Source: Desulfacyla sp964522045 (GTDB taxonomy: Bacteria; Desulfobacterota; DSM-4660; Desulfatiglandales; Desulfatiglandaceae). From it: a DNA stretch of 12,387 bases. The notes under the pieces are model-generated. The model did not search any database. It was not told where the DNA came from and saw only the letters and a program-made list of their open reading frames with translations. Shown piece after piece: positions 1-8,100 of this stretch (position 1 is its first letter; each line of letters begins with the position of its first letter). The position numbers were made by a program, and so were the translations under genes. The stretch is taken from NCBI GenBank assembly GCA_964522045.1, contig CAZFSF010000087.1, positions 1 through 12,387 of the forward strand, written 5' to 3'.

Positions 1-222
1 CTTGTTTGGGACATGGGAGGCCATGGCGGCAATCCATTCCAGGGCGTCGAAGTCCAGGTAGCGGTAGATGACCTGTTTGATGTAGGGCCGGAAAAAACCG
101 TATTTCTTTGCGAACTGATCGTCATAGACCTGTTCCAGATTTTCAAAATTGTCTCCTATACACTGGTAGTATTGGGATTCCTGTGGCTTTCGGGGCTTGT
201 AGACAGGGGATGTGTCGGGCAT
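1..222 (-). CDS. IS91-family transposase, N-terminal part (cut by window edge, apparently internally deleted)
   Basis: An open frame of 74 codons runs from an ATG at 222 off the left edge. A GGAG lies about 8 nt upstream of the ATG. The N-terminal half, with YYQCIGDNFENLEQVY near residues 18-33 and KKYGFFRPYIKQVIYRYLD at 39-57, matches my knowledge of the start of IS91/IS801-type (Y2, HUH rolling-circle) transposases. In intact family members the Arg-Tyr-Leu-Asp segment is followed by a cysteine-rich zinc-binding domain. Here it passes directly into FDALEWIAAMASHVPNK, which I recognise as belonging to the later catalytic (Y2_Tnp) part. The frame therefore looks like a fusion of N-terminus to late domain with the zinc finger and several hundred residues missing, probably a non-functional or non-autonomous remnant. 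The family call is fairly secure. The deletion is inferred from remembered family layout and needs an alignment. Confidence 0.68.
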   Translation of the reverse strand, partial: MPDTSPVYKPRKPQESQYYQCIGDNFENLEQVYDDQFAKKYGFFRPYIKQVIYRYLDFDALEWIAAMASHVPNK

Positions 223-467
223 TTTCCATCTCCGGGAAAGAGATTGTAAGGGAACCCGACAAGAAATACTGTAAATTAAACTGAAAATAAAGAGGAAAAA
301 GACAATAAGAAAGGGCGGGTTTTTCTCGCCTGTGACTGGGCGGAGACGGCATCAAGATCAGCAAAGAGGCCGAGAAGATGCCGGGCATCAAAAGGCTCCA
401 AAAGGAATCGGATAACTCCGGCAAAGCCCCATGCCCTATTGGAACTGGTGGCTTTCGTAATGCGCCC
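223..467. other. Non-coding stretch upstream of the transposase remnant
   Basis: No convincing gene is visible. Short frames exist on both strands (a 67-codon and a 93-codon frame on the minus strand), but they lack ribosome binding sites and recognisable motifs. The segment lies between the transposase start and the promoter of the ATPase gene. Its base composition is more GC-rich than the sequence after 480, so part of it may be the terminal non-coding region of the IS91-like element. I cannot place an element end. Confidence 0.4.
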
Positions 468-496
468 TTGACAGTTCACTTAATATGTACTAAATT
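468..496 (+). promoter_or_regulatory. Putative sigma-70 promoter of the ATPase gene
   Basis: A perfect TTGACA (468-473) is followed after 17 nt by TAAATT (491-496), a 4/6 match to the -10 consensus. The predicted start would fall near 503, leaving a leader of about 65 nt before the TTG start codon at 568. Base composition drops sharply in GC from here on. Confidence 0.5.
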
Positions 497-497
497 A

Positions 498-527
498 TAC
501 ACCAAATAGGTTACGCCTTGAGGTGTA
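498..527. repeat. Small dyad TACACC / GGTGTA at the predicted transcription start
   Basis: TACACC at 498-503 is complementary to GGTGTA at 522-527 with 18 nt between; flanking AT bases extend the match imperfectly. It overlaps the predicted +1 region, so it could be an operator or a 5' leader hairpin. No regulator is encoded beside it, and a chance dyad of this length is possible. Confidence 0.3.
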
Positions 528-567
528 ATAATAAATACGCTAAATAGAATTAACCATGGGGTAAAAT

Positions 568-1689
568 TTGGAAAATCCATTCGCATACAGCAACTATGTT
601 ACCGGAGAGTCCTTTTGCAACCGCCGGAAAGAACTGTCTGAATTGCAACAATATATAAAAGGGTCTCAGAATGTCCTTTTGTTTTCACACAGGAGATATG
701 GAAAAAGCTCATTAATCAGACAAGTTTTTCGTGAAATCAATAAGAAAAAACTCAATATTGGCATGATGCATATCGAGTTGTACGGAACGATATCTGAAAA
801 GGATTTTATCATCAGGACTTTTCAGGGCCTAAATCAACTGGAATCCAATTTTGAACGGCTACTGAAGTCCGTGAGCAAGGCCCTAAGAAACATCAGGCTC
901 AATCTGAGTATAGATCCGGCAACCGGTGGCACTTCTGTCTCACCATCTTTTGAGGCAGTGAATGAAAAAACGGTTCTGGAAGAACTGATGACCATTCTTT
1001 CAAGATACTCGCAAAACCGTAAACTGGTTATTGCCCTTGATGAATTCCAGGAAACTGCCAACTATACTGAAGAGGGCTTTGAAAAAAGGCTGCGCTCGTT
1101 TATTCAGCAGCACTCGAATATCTGTTATATCTTTTCAGGTAGTCAGCAACACCTGATAACTGAAATGTTTAACTCCAATAAGCGCGCGTTTTATAAATTG
1201 GCAGAGAGTTTTCCTTTAGATAAAATTGAAACAAGGCATTACATCTCGTGGATCAGGGATTTGTTCAACCGGAAGAATGTTTATCTCCCCGACCAATTCA
1301 TAGAAGAAATCGTTGCAAGATTTGAGAACCATCCAATGTATATCCAGAACTTCCTGTTTCATCTCTGGGATGAACCTTTCAAAGAGGGGTTTTCTCTTCA
1401 AATTATCGATAGGTTGGAAAGCGATATTATGGAAAAAAGGGGTCTGGAAAATGCGGTACTGTGGGAATCTCTTAGTATGAATCAAAAAAAGACCCTAAAA
1501 CTGATCCTGCTAAATAATGGAACCAATCTCTTTACTGCCGATTCTTTAAAGTCGGTCAATCTAAAAACAGGTTCATCGGTTACTAAAGCTCTGTCAAGCC
1601 TTTTGCGAAAAGAGATTATTGTAAAAAACGGAAATTATCTGATTCAGGATATTGTTTTCAAAAAGTGGCTTCAAAAAACACTATTTTAG
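568..1689 (+). CDS. P-loop ATPase of the archaeal-type AAA/STAND ATPase group
   Basis: 373 aa. The N-terminus (ENPFAYSNYVTGESFCNRRKE) is the usual lead-in of the archaeal-type ATPase family (PF01637-like). Walker A is SHRRYGKSS at residues 40-48, with Ser in place of the first Gly. Walker B is LVIALDE at 153-159, with D158 and E159. A sensor-like strand (CYIFSGSQQ) lies near 186-194. The C-terminal ~75 residues look like a winged helix, as in relatives. The TTG start at 568 is favoured because an in-frame TAA sits at 562-564, a GGGG precedes it by about 6 nt, and the next in-frame Met lies beyond Walker A. No partner gene is adjacent. Such proteins are often orphan, horizontally spread ATPases next to mobile elements, and the AT-rich composition and the nearby IS91 remnant agree with that. 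Cellular role unknown. Confidence 0.85.
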   Translation: MENPFAYSNYVTGESFCNRRKELSELQQYIKGSQNVLLFSHRRYGKSSLIRQVFREINKKKLNIGMMHIELYGTISEKDFIIRTFQGLNQLESNFERLLKSVSKALRNIRLNLSIDPATGGTSVSPSFEAVNEKTVLEELMTILSRYSQNRKLVIALDEFQETANYTEEGFEKRLRSFIQQHSNICYIFSGSQQHLITEMFNSNKRAFYKLAESFPLDKIETRHYISWIRDLFNRKNVYLPDQFIEEIVARFENHPMYIQNFLFHLWDEPFKEGFSLQIIDRLESDIMEKRGLENAVLWESLSMNQKKTLKLILLNNGTNLFTADSLKSVNLKTGSSVTKALSSLLRKEIIVKNGNYLIQDIVFKKWLQKTLF

Positions 1690-1851
1690 AAAAGTGACGT
1701 TCCACCCGAATTCGATCAAGCGAGCCCTTGTGTTTTGCACGGAAAAGGATGTGAGAAAACCCTTTGGCAACATTGAAACTCTTCCGTGCCAAATCTCTCT
1801 CGAACTTCTTCGGGCAGGGGCGTTGGGGTGTAAAAAGCGTGCGCCATTCTT
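1690..1851. repeat. Convergent intergenic region with a 12-bp inverted repeat
   Basis: This gap separates the ends of two convergent genes. Arms 1733-1744 and 1782-1793 (core GCACGGAA / TTCCGTGC) match at 11 of 12 positions with a 37-nt spacer. No T-run follows either arm, so it is not a typical intrinsic terminator. Nothing else is recognisable here. Confidence 0.3.
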
Positions 1852-3417
1852 TTACTCCTTTTCAAGGTAAGGATCCCGAAGACCTTTCTTGTAGATCTTA
1901 CCGGACCCTGTTTTGGGGAGGGCTTCCAGAAAATCCACGCTTTTGGGGGCCTTGAAATGGGCCAGATCCTTTTTACAGAATAAGATAACCTCCTCTTCCG
2001 TCACCTCGCAACCCTCCTTCAATACCACGCAGGCCTTTACCGCCTCCCCCCAGTGGGGGTCCGGCACCCCGAAGACAGCTGCCTCTAAGATATGTTTGTG
2101 CCTGTAAAGGACATTTTCCACCTCAGTGGAGTAAACATTTTCACCTCCAGTCAGAATCATATCCTTTTTCCGGTCCACGATATTGACATATTTTTCACGG
2201 TCAATAACAGCAAGATCCCCGGTGTAAAGCCATCCATCCCGGATAGCCATGTTAGTTTCCTCGGGCAGGTTCCAGTAACCGGGCGTGACAGTGTCTCCCT
2301 TCACAATGATTTCTCCCACCTGCTGGTCGTCTTCAGTCACGTCATTTCCCTTATCATCCACCACCCTGAGGGTCACATTCACGAACTCTCGCCCGGTCTT
2401 TGCCTTGAACCTGAGCTGTTCTTCCCAGGGGAGGTCCTTGAGGTATTCCTTCAAAATAGAGAGGGTTAGATAGGGACTGGTTTCAGTCATGCCGTATGTC
2501 TGGATATAGTCGCACTTAAAGGCCTCGATAATCTTCCGGACTGTCTCCGGGGCTATGGGTGCGCCCCCGCTTAACAGGACCCGGAGGCTGGAATAATCAA
2601 AATTGCCCGAATCAGGATGATTGACCATCATATTAAGCATGGTAGGAATAAGATTTGAGATGGTGATCTTCTCCTCCTCAATCATTCTGAGGGCCTCACC
2701 TGCGTCAAATGAGGGTAAAATCACATGTTTGCCACCTACCCAGGTGATAGCAAATGTGGCCCAGGCATCAGCGAGATGAAAGAGCGGAGCCACGTGAAAC
2801 CAGTGATCACCGTCAGTGAGTTGGAGCTCGGCGATGGTGCCCAATGCATGGCTCTTCACATTCTTGTGGGTCAGCATTACGCCCTTGGGCCGACCCGTGG
2901 TTCCACTGGTATAGTATAGTTGGGCCACATCATCATCCTTGATTACCTGACAGGATGGCGGTTCCCCTGTTTGGTCTGATAAAAGCGATTCATACTCCAT
3001 CTCTTTGGAGCCTGATGGATCAAAGTCCGCCTGAGTCCAGATTACCTTTTCAATTGTAGGAACTGACTGGGAAATATCGTTAACCTTGGCACGGAAGGCG
3101 CCTTGAGAAATGAGTATACGAGATCCGCTGTCATTAAGAATCATTGCAATCTCTTTCGCCGACAGCCTGAAATTAAGCGGGACTAAAATTGCCCCGAGAT
3201 GGGCCGCTGCAAAGTACGCCTCGAGAAATTCATGAGAATTCTCATGGATGATTGCAACCCTGTCGTTCCTATTAAGGCCCAGGCTGATCAGGCCCTGGGA
3301 AAGTCTCCAGACCCTCCCGGCAAAACCGCGATAGTCCATCCTGATGTGACCGCAGACTACTGCTTCCTTTTCAGCATATAGTTTGACCGCTTTTGGGAGA
3401 AGCTCATCAAGTGGCAC
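1852..3417 (-). CDS. AMP-forming acyl-CoA synthetase (fatty/carboxylic acid-CoA ligase)
   Basis: 521 aa, full length for the ANL (acyl-adenylate-forming) superfamily. It activates a carboxylic acid with ATP to an acyl-AMP and then to the CoA thioester. Visible motifs are the phosphate-binding loop YYTSGTTGRPKG at 168-179, YGMTE at 308-312, the TGD of the A7 motif at 399-401, RKKDMI at 416-421 in the hinge region, and KTGSGKIYKK at 502-511, where K507 should be the catalytic lysine. The start is GTG at 3417, preceded by a perfect AAGGAGGT with 6-nt spacing. Substrate chain length cannot be read from the sequence; overall character resembles medium/long-chain fatty acid or aromatic acid ligases of anaerobic degraders. 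It is divergent from mdh and stands alone as a transcription unit, unless the N run hides something, which I doubt. Confidence 0.93.
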   Translation of the reverse strand: MPLDELLPKAVKLYAEKEAVVCGHIRMDYRGFAGRVWRLSQGLISLGLNRNDRVAIIHENSHEFLEAYFAAAHLGAILVPLNFRLSAKEIAMILNDSGSRILISQGAFRAKVNDISQSVPTIEKVIWTQADFDPSGSKEMEYESLLSDQTGEPPSCQVIKDDDVAQLYYTSGTTGRPKGVMLTHKNVKSHALGTIAELQLTDGDHWFHVAPLFHLADAWATFAITWVGGKHVILPSFDAGEALRMIEEEKITISNLIPTMLNMMVNHPDSGNFDYSSLRVLLSGGAPIAPETVRKIIEAFKCDYIQTYGMTETSPYLTLSILKEYLKDLPWEEQLRFKAKTGREFVNVTLRVVDDKGNDVTEDDQQVGEIIVKGDTVTPGYWNLPEETNMAIRDGWLYTGDLAVIDREKYVNIVDRKKDMILTGGENVYSTEVENVLYRHKHILEAAVFGVPDPHWGEAVKACVVLKEGCEVTEEEVILFCKKDLAHFKAPKSVDFLEALPKTGSGKIYKKGLRDPYLEKE

Positions 3418-3587
3418 AGACCTACCTCCTTANNNNNNNNNNNNNNNNNNNNNNNNNNNNNNNNNNNNNNNNNNNNNNNNNNNNNNNNNNNNNNNNNNNN
3501 NNNNNNNNNNNNNNNNNNNNNNNNNNNNNNNNATAGTTTGACCGCTTTTGGGAGAAGCTCATCAAGTGGCACAGACCTACCTCCTTA
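3378..3587. other. False scaffold gap: 100 N flanked by identical 55-bp copies
   Basis: N fills 3433-3532, exactly 100 positions, the usual placeholder for unknown gap size. The 55 bp before it (3378-3432) are identical to the 55 bp after it (3533-3587). This is the signature of two contigs overlapping by one k-mer (k=55) that were scaffolded without being merged. Removing the N run and one copy (155 nt) should give the true sequence. The apparent second start of the acyl-CoA ligase beyond the gap is therefore not real. Confidence 0.88.
3424..3431 (-). promoter_or_regulatory. Perfect Shine-Dalgarno deciding the GTG start of the acyl-CoA ligase
   Basis: On the minus strand AAGGAGGT lies 6 nt before the GTG at 3417-3415. 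This supports the GTG start over any upstream alternative. The same site reappears at 3579-3586 in the duplicated copy beyond the N run, where it is an assembly echo. Confidence 0.75.
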
Positions 3588-3838
3588 GCCAAGATTCCTG
3601 CAATAGATGATTGAACCAATTCTTTGATTCATAACACTTTAGCCCTTAAAACAAAATCGTTTTTTAGGAGAATTCCCGGGGAAAAAAGGCCTGCATCCTT
3701 TGGAGTAATCATTAACAGTAGCGTGGAGATGTCGTAGATTCCTGTATATTCCAAAAAAAATGCCATATAAAATCTTGACTTTTACATAAGTTATTCTACA
3801 CTATCAACAAAACTCAACAAATAGAAAGGAGTATCAAA
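3588..3838. other. Divergent intergenic region between acyl-CoA ligase and mdh
   Basis: AT-rich and non-coding. It should carry the promoters of both neighbours; the mdh promoter is listed separately, and I see no clear minus-strand promoter. A perfect 11-bp palindrome TTCCCGGGGAA sits at 3673-3683 and could be an operator half-site pair, though the evidence is weak. Confidence 0.45.
3775..3802 (+). promoter_or_regulatory. Putative sigma-70 promoter of mdh
   Basis: TTGACT (3775-3780), 16-nt spacer, TACACT (3797-3802, 4/6 match). The predicted start near 3809 leaves about a 30-nt leader. An AAAGGAG at 3825-3831 lies 7 nt before the ATG. Confidence 0.5.
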
Positions 3839-4774
3839 ATGAGAAAAAAAGCAACTGTAATTGGAGCCGGGAATGTTGGAGCCACCGCTGCCATGCGCCT
3901 CGCAGAAAAGGAATTAGCCGACGTGGTTCTGATAGACGTCCTTGAAGGGGTACCTGCAGGAAAGGCCCTTGATTTAACTGAGGCGGCGCCCGTTGAGAAA
4001 CATGACGCGAAGATAATCGGTGTCACCGGAGACTATAGCCAGGCCAAAGACTCGGATATTATTATCATCACGGCGGGAATCCCCAGGAAGCCGGGGATGA
4101 GCCGGGATGACCTCCTCTCCACCAATGTTGGGATTATGGGCTCTGTGACAAAGGAAGTGGCAGCAGTTGCCCCGGATGCGACCTTGATTATTGTGAGCAA
4201 CCCCTTAGATGCCATGTGCCATGTGGCCTACGAGGTCAGCGGATTCCCCAAGAACAGGGTCATCGGGATGGCAGGCGTCTTGGATTCGGCCCGTTTCCGT
4301 GCCTTTATTGCAATGGAATTAGATGTGTCGGTGGAAAACACCCATGCCTTTGTATTAGGAGGCCATGGCGACACAATGGTTCCCCTTCCCCGGTACTCTA
4401 CAGTGGCCGGTATTCCGATAACGGAGCTGATTTCTAAGGAGAGGATAGATGCCCTTGTGGAAAGGACAAGAACCGGGGGCGCGGAGATCGTGGGTCTTCT
4501 CAAAACCGGGAGCGCCTACTATGCACCCGCATCTGCAGCCGTTGAGATGGCCGAAGCTATTCTTAAGGACAAGAAGAAGATTCTTCCATGCGCTGTCTGT
4601 CTGAATGGAGAGTACGGCATAAATGATCTTTTTATTGGGGTTCCGGTCAAACTTGGAGAAAACGGTGTGGAAGAGATTATTGAAATTGAACTCACCGATT
4701 CTGAGAAAGAGGCCCTTGAACACTCTGCCGACGCTGTTCGTACCCTGGTGGAGGACATGAAGCGGCTCGGTTAA
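3839..4774 (+). CDS. mdh: Malate dehydrogenase, NAD-dependent (LDH-like type)
   Basis: 311 aa, the normal length for the LDH-like bacterial malate dehydrogenases. It interconverts malate and oxaloacetate with NAD(H) in the cytoplasm. The Rossmann glycine motif GAGNVG is at residues 9-14, and Asp33 at the end of the second strand indicates NAD over NADP. The substrate loop has R83 and R89 in IPRKPGMSR; arginine at the specificity position marks malate and not lactate. SNPLDAM is at 120-126, D149 and R152 lie in GVLDSARFR, and the catalytic His is H176 in GGHGDTMVPLPR. A strong ribosome binding site and a plausible promoter precede it. A small gene follows after 41 nt and is probably co-transcribed. 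Confidence 0.96.
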   Translation: MRKKATVIGAGNVGATAAMRLAEKELADVVLIDVLEGVPAGKALDLTEAAPVEKHDAKIIGVTGDYSQAKDSDIIIITAGIPRKPGMSRDDLLSTNVGIMGSVTKEVAAVAPDATLIIVSNPLDAMCHVAYEVSGFPKNRVIGMAGVLDSARFRAFIAMELDVSVENTHAFVLGGHGDTMVPLPRYSTVAGIPITELISKERIDALVERTRTGGAEIVGLLKTGSAYYAPASAAVEMAEAILKDKKKILPCAVCLNGEYGINDLFIGVPVKLGENGVEEIIEIELTDSEKEALEHSADAVRTLVEDMKRLG

Positions 4775-4815
4775 CAATAATCAATAGCCAATCTGCAATC
4801 CTACAGGGGTGTACC

Positions 4816-5100
4816 TTGGATGAGACGGCCACTTTGGGGCATCTTGAGGCACTGGCCCATAACCTCGGGGTTGAGATCCGTTACGAGTCCATGGAGGGTG
4901 ACAATCCTCTCTCTTCGGGGGGAATGTGTCGAATCAGGGATAAACAGGTCATCATCATCAATCAGAGGGCTGCCACTGCGGATAAAGTGAGAACGTTAGT
5001 CAAGGCCCTCAAATGTTTTGATCTGAGTCAGATTTACCTAAGGCCAGTCCTTCGCGATCTCTTAGATGGCGAAATTGAGGGGTCACAAGCTGAACGCTAA
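4816..5100 (+). CDS. Small protein of unknown function downstream of mdh
   Basis: 94 aa, begun at TTG 4816 with a GGGG about 7 nt upstream; no in-frame ATG gives a sensible start. It is soluble and mixed alpha/beta, with no signal peptide or membrane segment. Landmarks are a helix-like N-terminus, a short segment GGMCRIRDKQVIIIN at 35-49, and a C-terminal part with FDLSQIYLRPVLRDLL at 68-83. The pattern, a Gly-Gly-x-Cys-Arg strand and hydrophobic strand followed by a helix, looks like a genuine conserved protein, and I have the impression that similar proteins occur in deltaproteobacteria. I cannot name a function. The position 41 nt after mdh implies one transcript. Confidence 0.72.
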   Translation: MDETATLGHLEALAHNLGVEIRYESMEGDNPLSSGGMCRIRDKQVIIINQRAATADKVRTLVKALKCFDLSQIYLRPVLRDLLDGEIEGSQAER

Positions 5101-5136
5101 TTGAAAAACTGAGCAAAGCGATTCCACAAATATTCA

Positions 5137-5155
5137 ATTCCGCGCATCGCGGAAT
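5137..5155. terminator. Hairpin between convergent genes, possible bidirectional terminator
   Basis: A perfect 8-bp stem ATTCCGCG / CGCGGAAT with a CAT loop lies in the 71-bp space between the convergent mdh operon and AsmA-like gene. The position suits a shared terminator, but neither side has a proper T-run, so it may be only a stabilising 3' hairpin or a dispersed palindrome. Confidence 0.4.
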
Positions 5156-5171
5156 CAATTATCAATGGGTT

Positions 5172-8100
5172 TTAGCCCCCCATATCATTTTCAGGTTTGA
5201 ATTCCTCATCCGGAAGAGGAAGCCCCCTNNNNNNNNNNNNNNNNNNNNNNNNNNNNNNNNNNNNNNNNNNNNNNNNNNNNNNNNNNNNNNNNNNNNNNNN
5301 NNNNNNNNNNNNNNNNNNNNNNNNNNNNAGCCCCCCATATCATTTTCAGGTTTGAATTCCTCATCCGGAAGAGGAAGCCCCCTCCATTCAAAGTCGTCAG
5401 CAGCCTCTGAAATACTTTTAAACAACCGTTTAGGGGAGAGAAACAGCCGTTTGACAAAACCGATAGAACTGTTCCCTAAGCTTTTTAAGGGTATATATCG
5501 CACATCAGGGTCAGATAACGGTCCCTCTACCTTATAATAATCCACATAGAGCGCTTCGTTATCTCCGGTTAACAGGTACCCGATGATGGGGAGTTTGCTG
5601 ACCAATGAATCTACAGTCCCTAAGGGTTGTATCCCCAATTCTGCGTTCACCTTCTCAGTGCAAAGGTTGGCCTCCCCCATTACTACGGCGTTGAATACCG
5701 GACTCTGCATGGAGATATCCTCTGTCTTTGCGACCCCTTCCTCCAAATCAATATTCCCGCCAATACTCTCAAAATAGAGCCCCCCCTTTGAAAGGCCTGG
5801 CGGCCTTTTAACAAAGAGCCCCCGCAGGCTCAAAAAGTCCATTACCTTAATAAAAACGTGAGATTTTTTCAAAACCCCATCCTCGATTACAATATTAATG
5901 CTCCCGGTGAGGCTTGACATCAAGTCTTTCTTGTTGCTCCCTTTTGCGAAAAGCAGGGCCTCCATTGTCAACATACCCTCAGCACGTGACTTGACAAATT
6001 CAACAGATTGAGGAAGTTCCTTCAAGGGCTGTTTGGTCAAATCGATATAGCTGGAGAAAAGCATCTCACGGCTTTTTCCCTTCTTCACGTGTCCTCTTAA
6101 CATCAATTTCCCATGTTCCGCTTCCACACTGGATCTACTGATGTAAAGATCGCCCGACCGTAAGGCACATTCTACCCTGAACGGGCCATATCTGAACCCT
6201 TCCCATTGACCGTTCGGGGCAGTTATGTCCAATTGTATATCTGACTTTTTCATAAATCGACTTGCACCTTCGCGCCATCCGGTCTGGGTTCGATCTTCGT
6301 TGGGACCCGAAAAAGCGGGGGAATCAGTCCCGCTGGCAGCGGGATTGAAATTATTGAAAAACTCAGGAGATATCAGATCGGAGAGGTCTAAATAATCTGA
6401 TTTGATGGTCAGAGCCCCTCGCATTCCATCCCATCCCCTAAGTTCACCCTTGGCATGGAAAGGACTTTTGCCCAATTTAAGGTTAAGGAAGTCTATAAAG
6501 AGATCTTTCCCTTGGAATTTCAGCCCGAAGCTGCAATTTTCAACTGGATGTGGAAAAGCGCTTGCAGAAAAAAAGAGGTCTCGTGCCCTTGCCTCCCCTG
6601 TCACCTCTGTCATCATCGGTCTTGATTGTGAGGCCTTTATGGTGGTATCAAACTCGAGAGCCCCCCTCCCCCTGAGATTTCCCCTCTTAAAACGAACGCC
6701 TAAATCCTCTAACAGAATCTTCTTGCTTGACACCTTGAAATCGAAGAGATCTTTGCCTCGCAGGTCGTAAGAACCGGCCAATTCAAAGGATGATTCACCG
6801 AGATTGCATTTCAAATTCGTGAGATAGAATTTCTCTCCCGGCTGGAGTTTCCCGCTGAAAAGGACCATCCCCTCGTCCCCGAAAGGATCTATAGTCATTG
6901 ATTCTGTTTCGAGGGACGTCTTCTTCAAATCAAAGGTTCCGCGAAAGGCCCACGCACCTCCCTTATTCGAGAGGGTGATCAAAGACGGGATCTGGTTCTT
7001 AAACCTAATGGATGAGTTGAGATCAGGGAAAAAATGCCCCATTAGTTCATCCATATCTCCCTTAAGAAGAAGGTGGGCCTCGCCTGTTTTCCAGGAGGCC
7101 CCTATCACACCGGAACTCAGGATCTTGGACTTGCCCCACTTACCCTCTGCTATAAACAGTTTCCGTTCTTCTTCATCAATTGTTAAACTACCTTCTTCCA
7201 ATATTACGGGAAAAACCAAGTCCTTATTTCTTACTGCACAATTTTTGAATTTGAACCGCCCTTTCAGGATCTTGGGATAGTTCCATTTGGCCTCATGCCC
7301 TATTTCGACGTTGGCATTCATCTTCCCGCTAACAGACTGAAATCCTTGAAGCTGCTGCCGCACCTCATCAGGGACAAGGCTTAAACCCCTTTGTAGTACG
7401 AGATCTGCAAGATCGAAAGACCCATCAACAGTGACACGAATTGTTGGGACATCAACATAAAGGCTACTAAGATAGAGTGTGCCGTCGCTTATTTCGGAAT
7501 CCCTGAAATGTGCATTAACATTTGAAACACGGATGGCTCCTTTCTCAATTTTTAGATTCCCCGAGACCCCGTCCACGGGCACGCCGCCGTCATCCTTAAA
7601 AGCCGTAAGCCCGTTGCAGGTGAGTTGTAATAACAGGGCACCGGCGTTTTTTGCCCTATCCAGATTTTTAATCTGGTTAAGTGTCCCTTTGAGTGAAAAG
7701 AGATCAACACGAACATCACCCCCGAAAAATATGGGAAAAAGATCGGTCTCAACCCATTGAGGGAGAAGCGAGGATGGGAAGAGCTTCTTAAAAGTTTTAA
7801 GCGACATAGCGGGGCTATTGACGTTGATCTCTAAATAAGGATTTGATTTATCCTTTAAATCGAGTGTTGAGTCGGCATTTAAAGTAAAGTCAGCAACCTT
7901 CATCTGAAAGGAAGGGATATATAACTTCGATCCAGAGTAGAAGGTATGAAAAGGAAGGTCGAGTTTATCAAAGGCAAAGGATTTCTTGTCACCGTTATCG
8001 ATAATCATGAACTCAAGATCTTTGACGGTGACATTTCCCTTTGCCCAGAAAGTCCCGTCAAGTGACCCATTTGCTGTCAGCTCTATTCCGGCTATCCCCC

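Noticed and set aside
276..479. 67-codon minus-strand frame upstream of the transposase remnant
   Set aside because: No ribosome binding site and no recognised motif; it may be part of the mobile-element flank, but there is not enough to call it a gene.
3378..3587. 55-bp direct repeats as a biological duplication or attachment sites
   Set aside because: Both gaps have copies of exactly 55 bp abutting exactly 100 N, which fits a k-mer overlap and not a biological repeat.
3357..3619. Short minus-strand frames running through the N run
   Set aside because: They are produced by the duplicated 55-bp overlap and the placeholder N and would vanish when the overlap is merged.
5206..5457. 83-codon minus-strand frame through the second N run
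   Set aside because: A frame-shifted echo of the AsmA-like C-terminus caused by the false gap.
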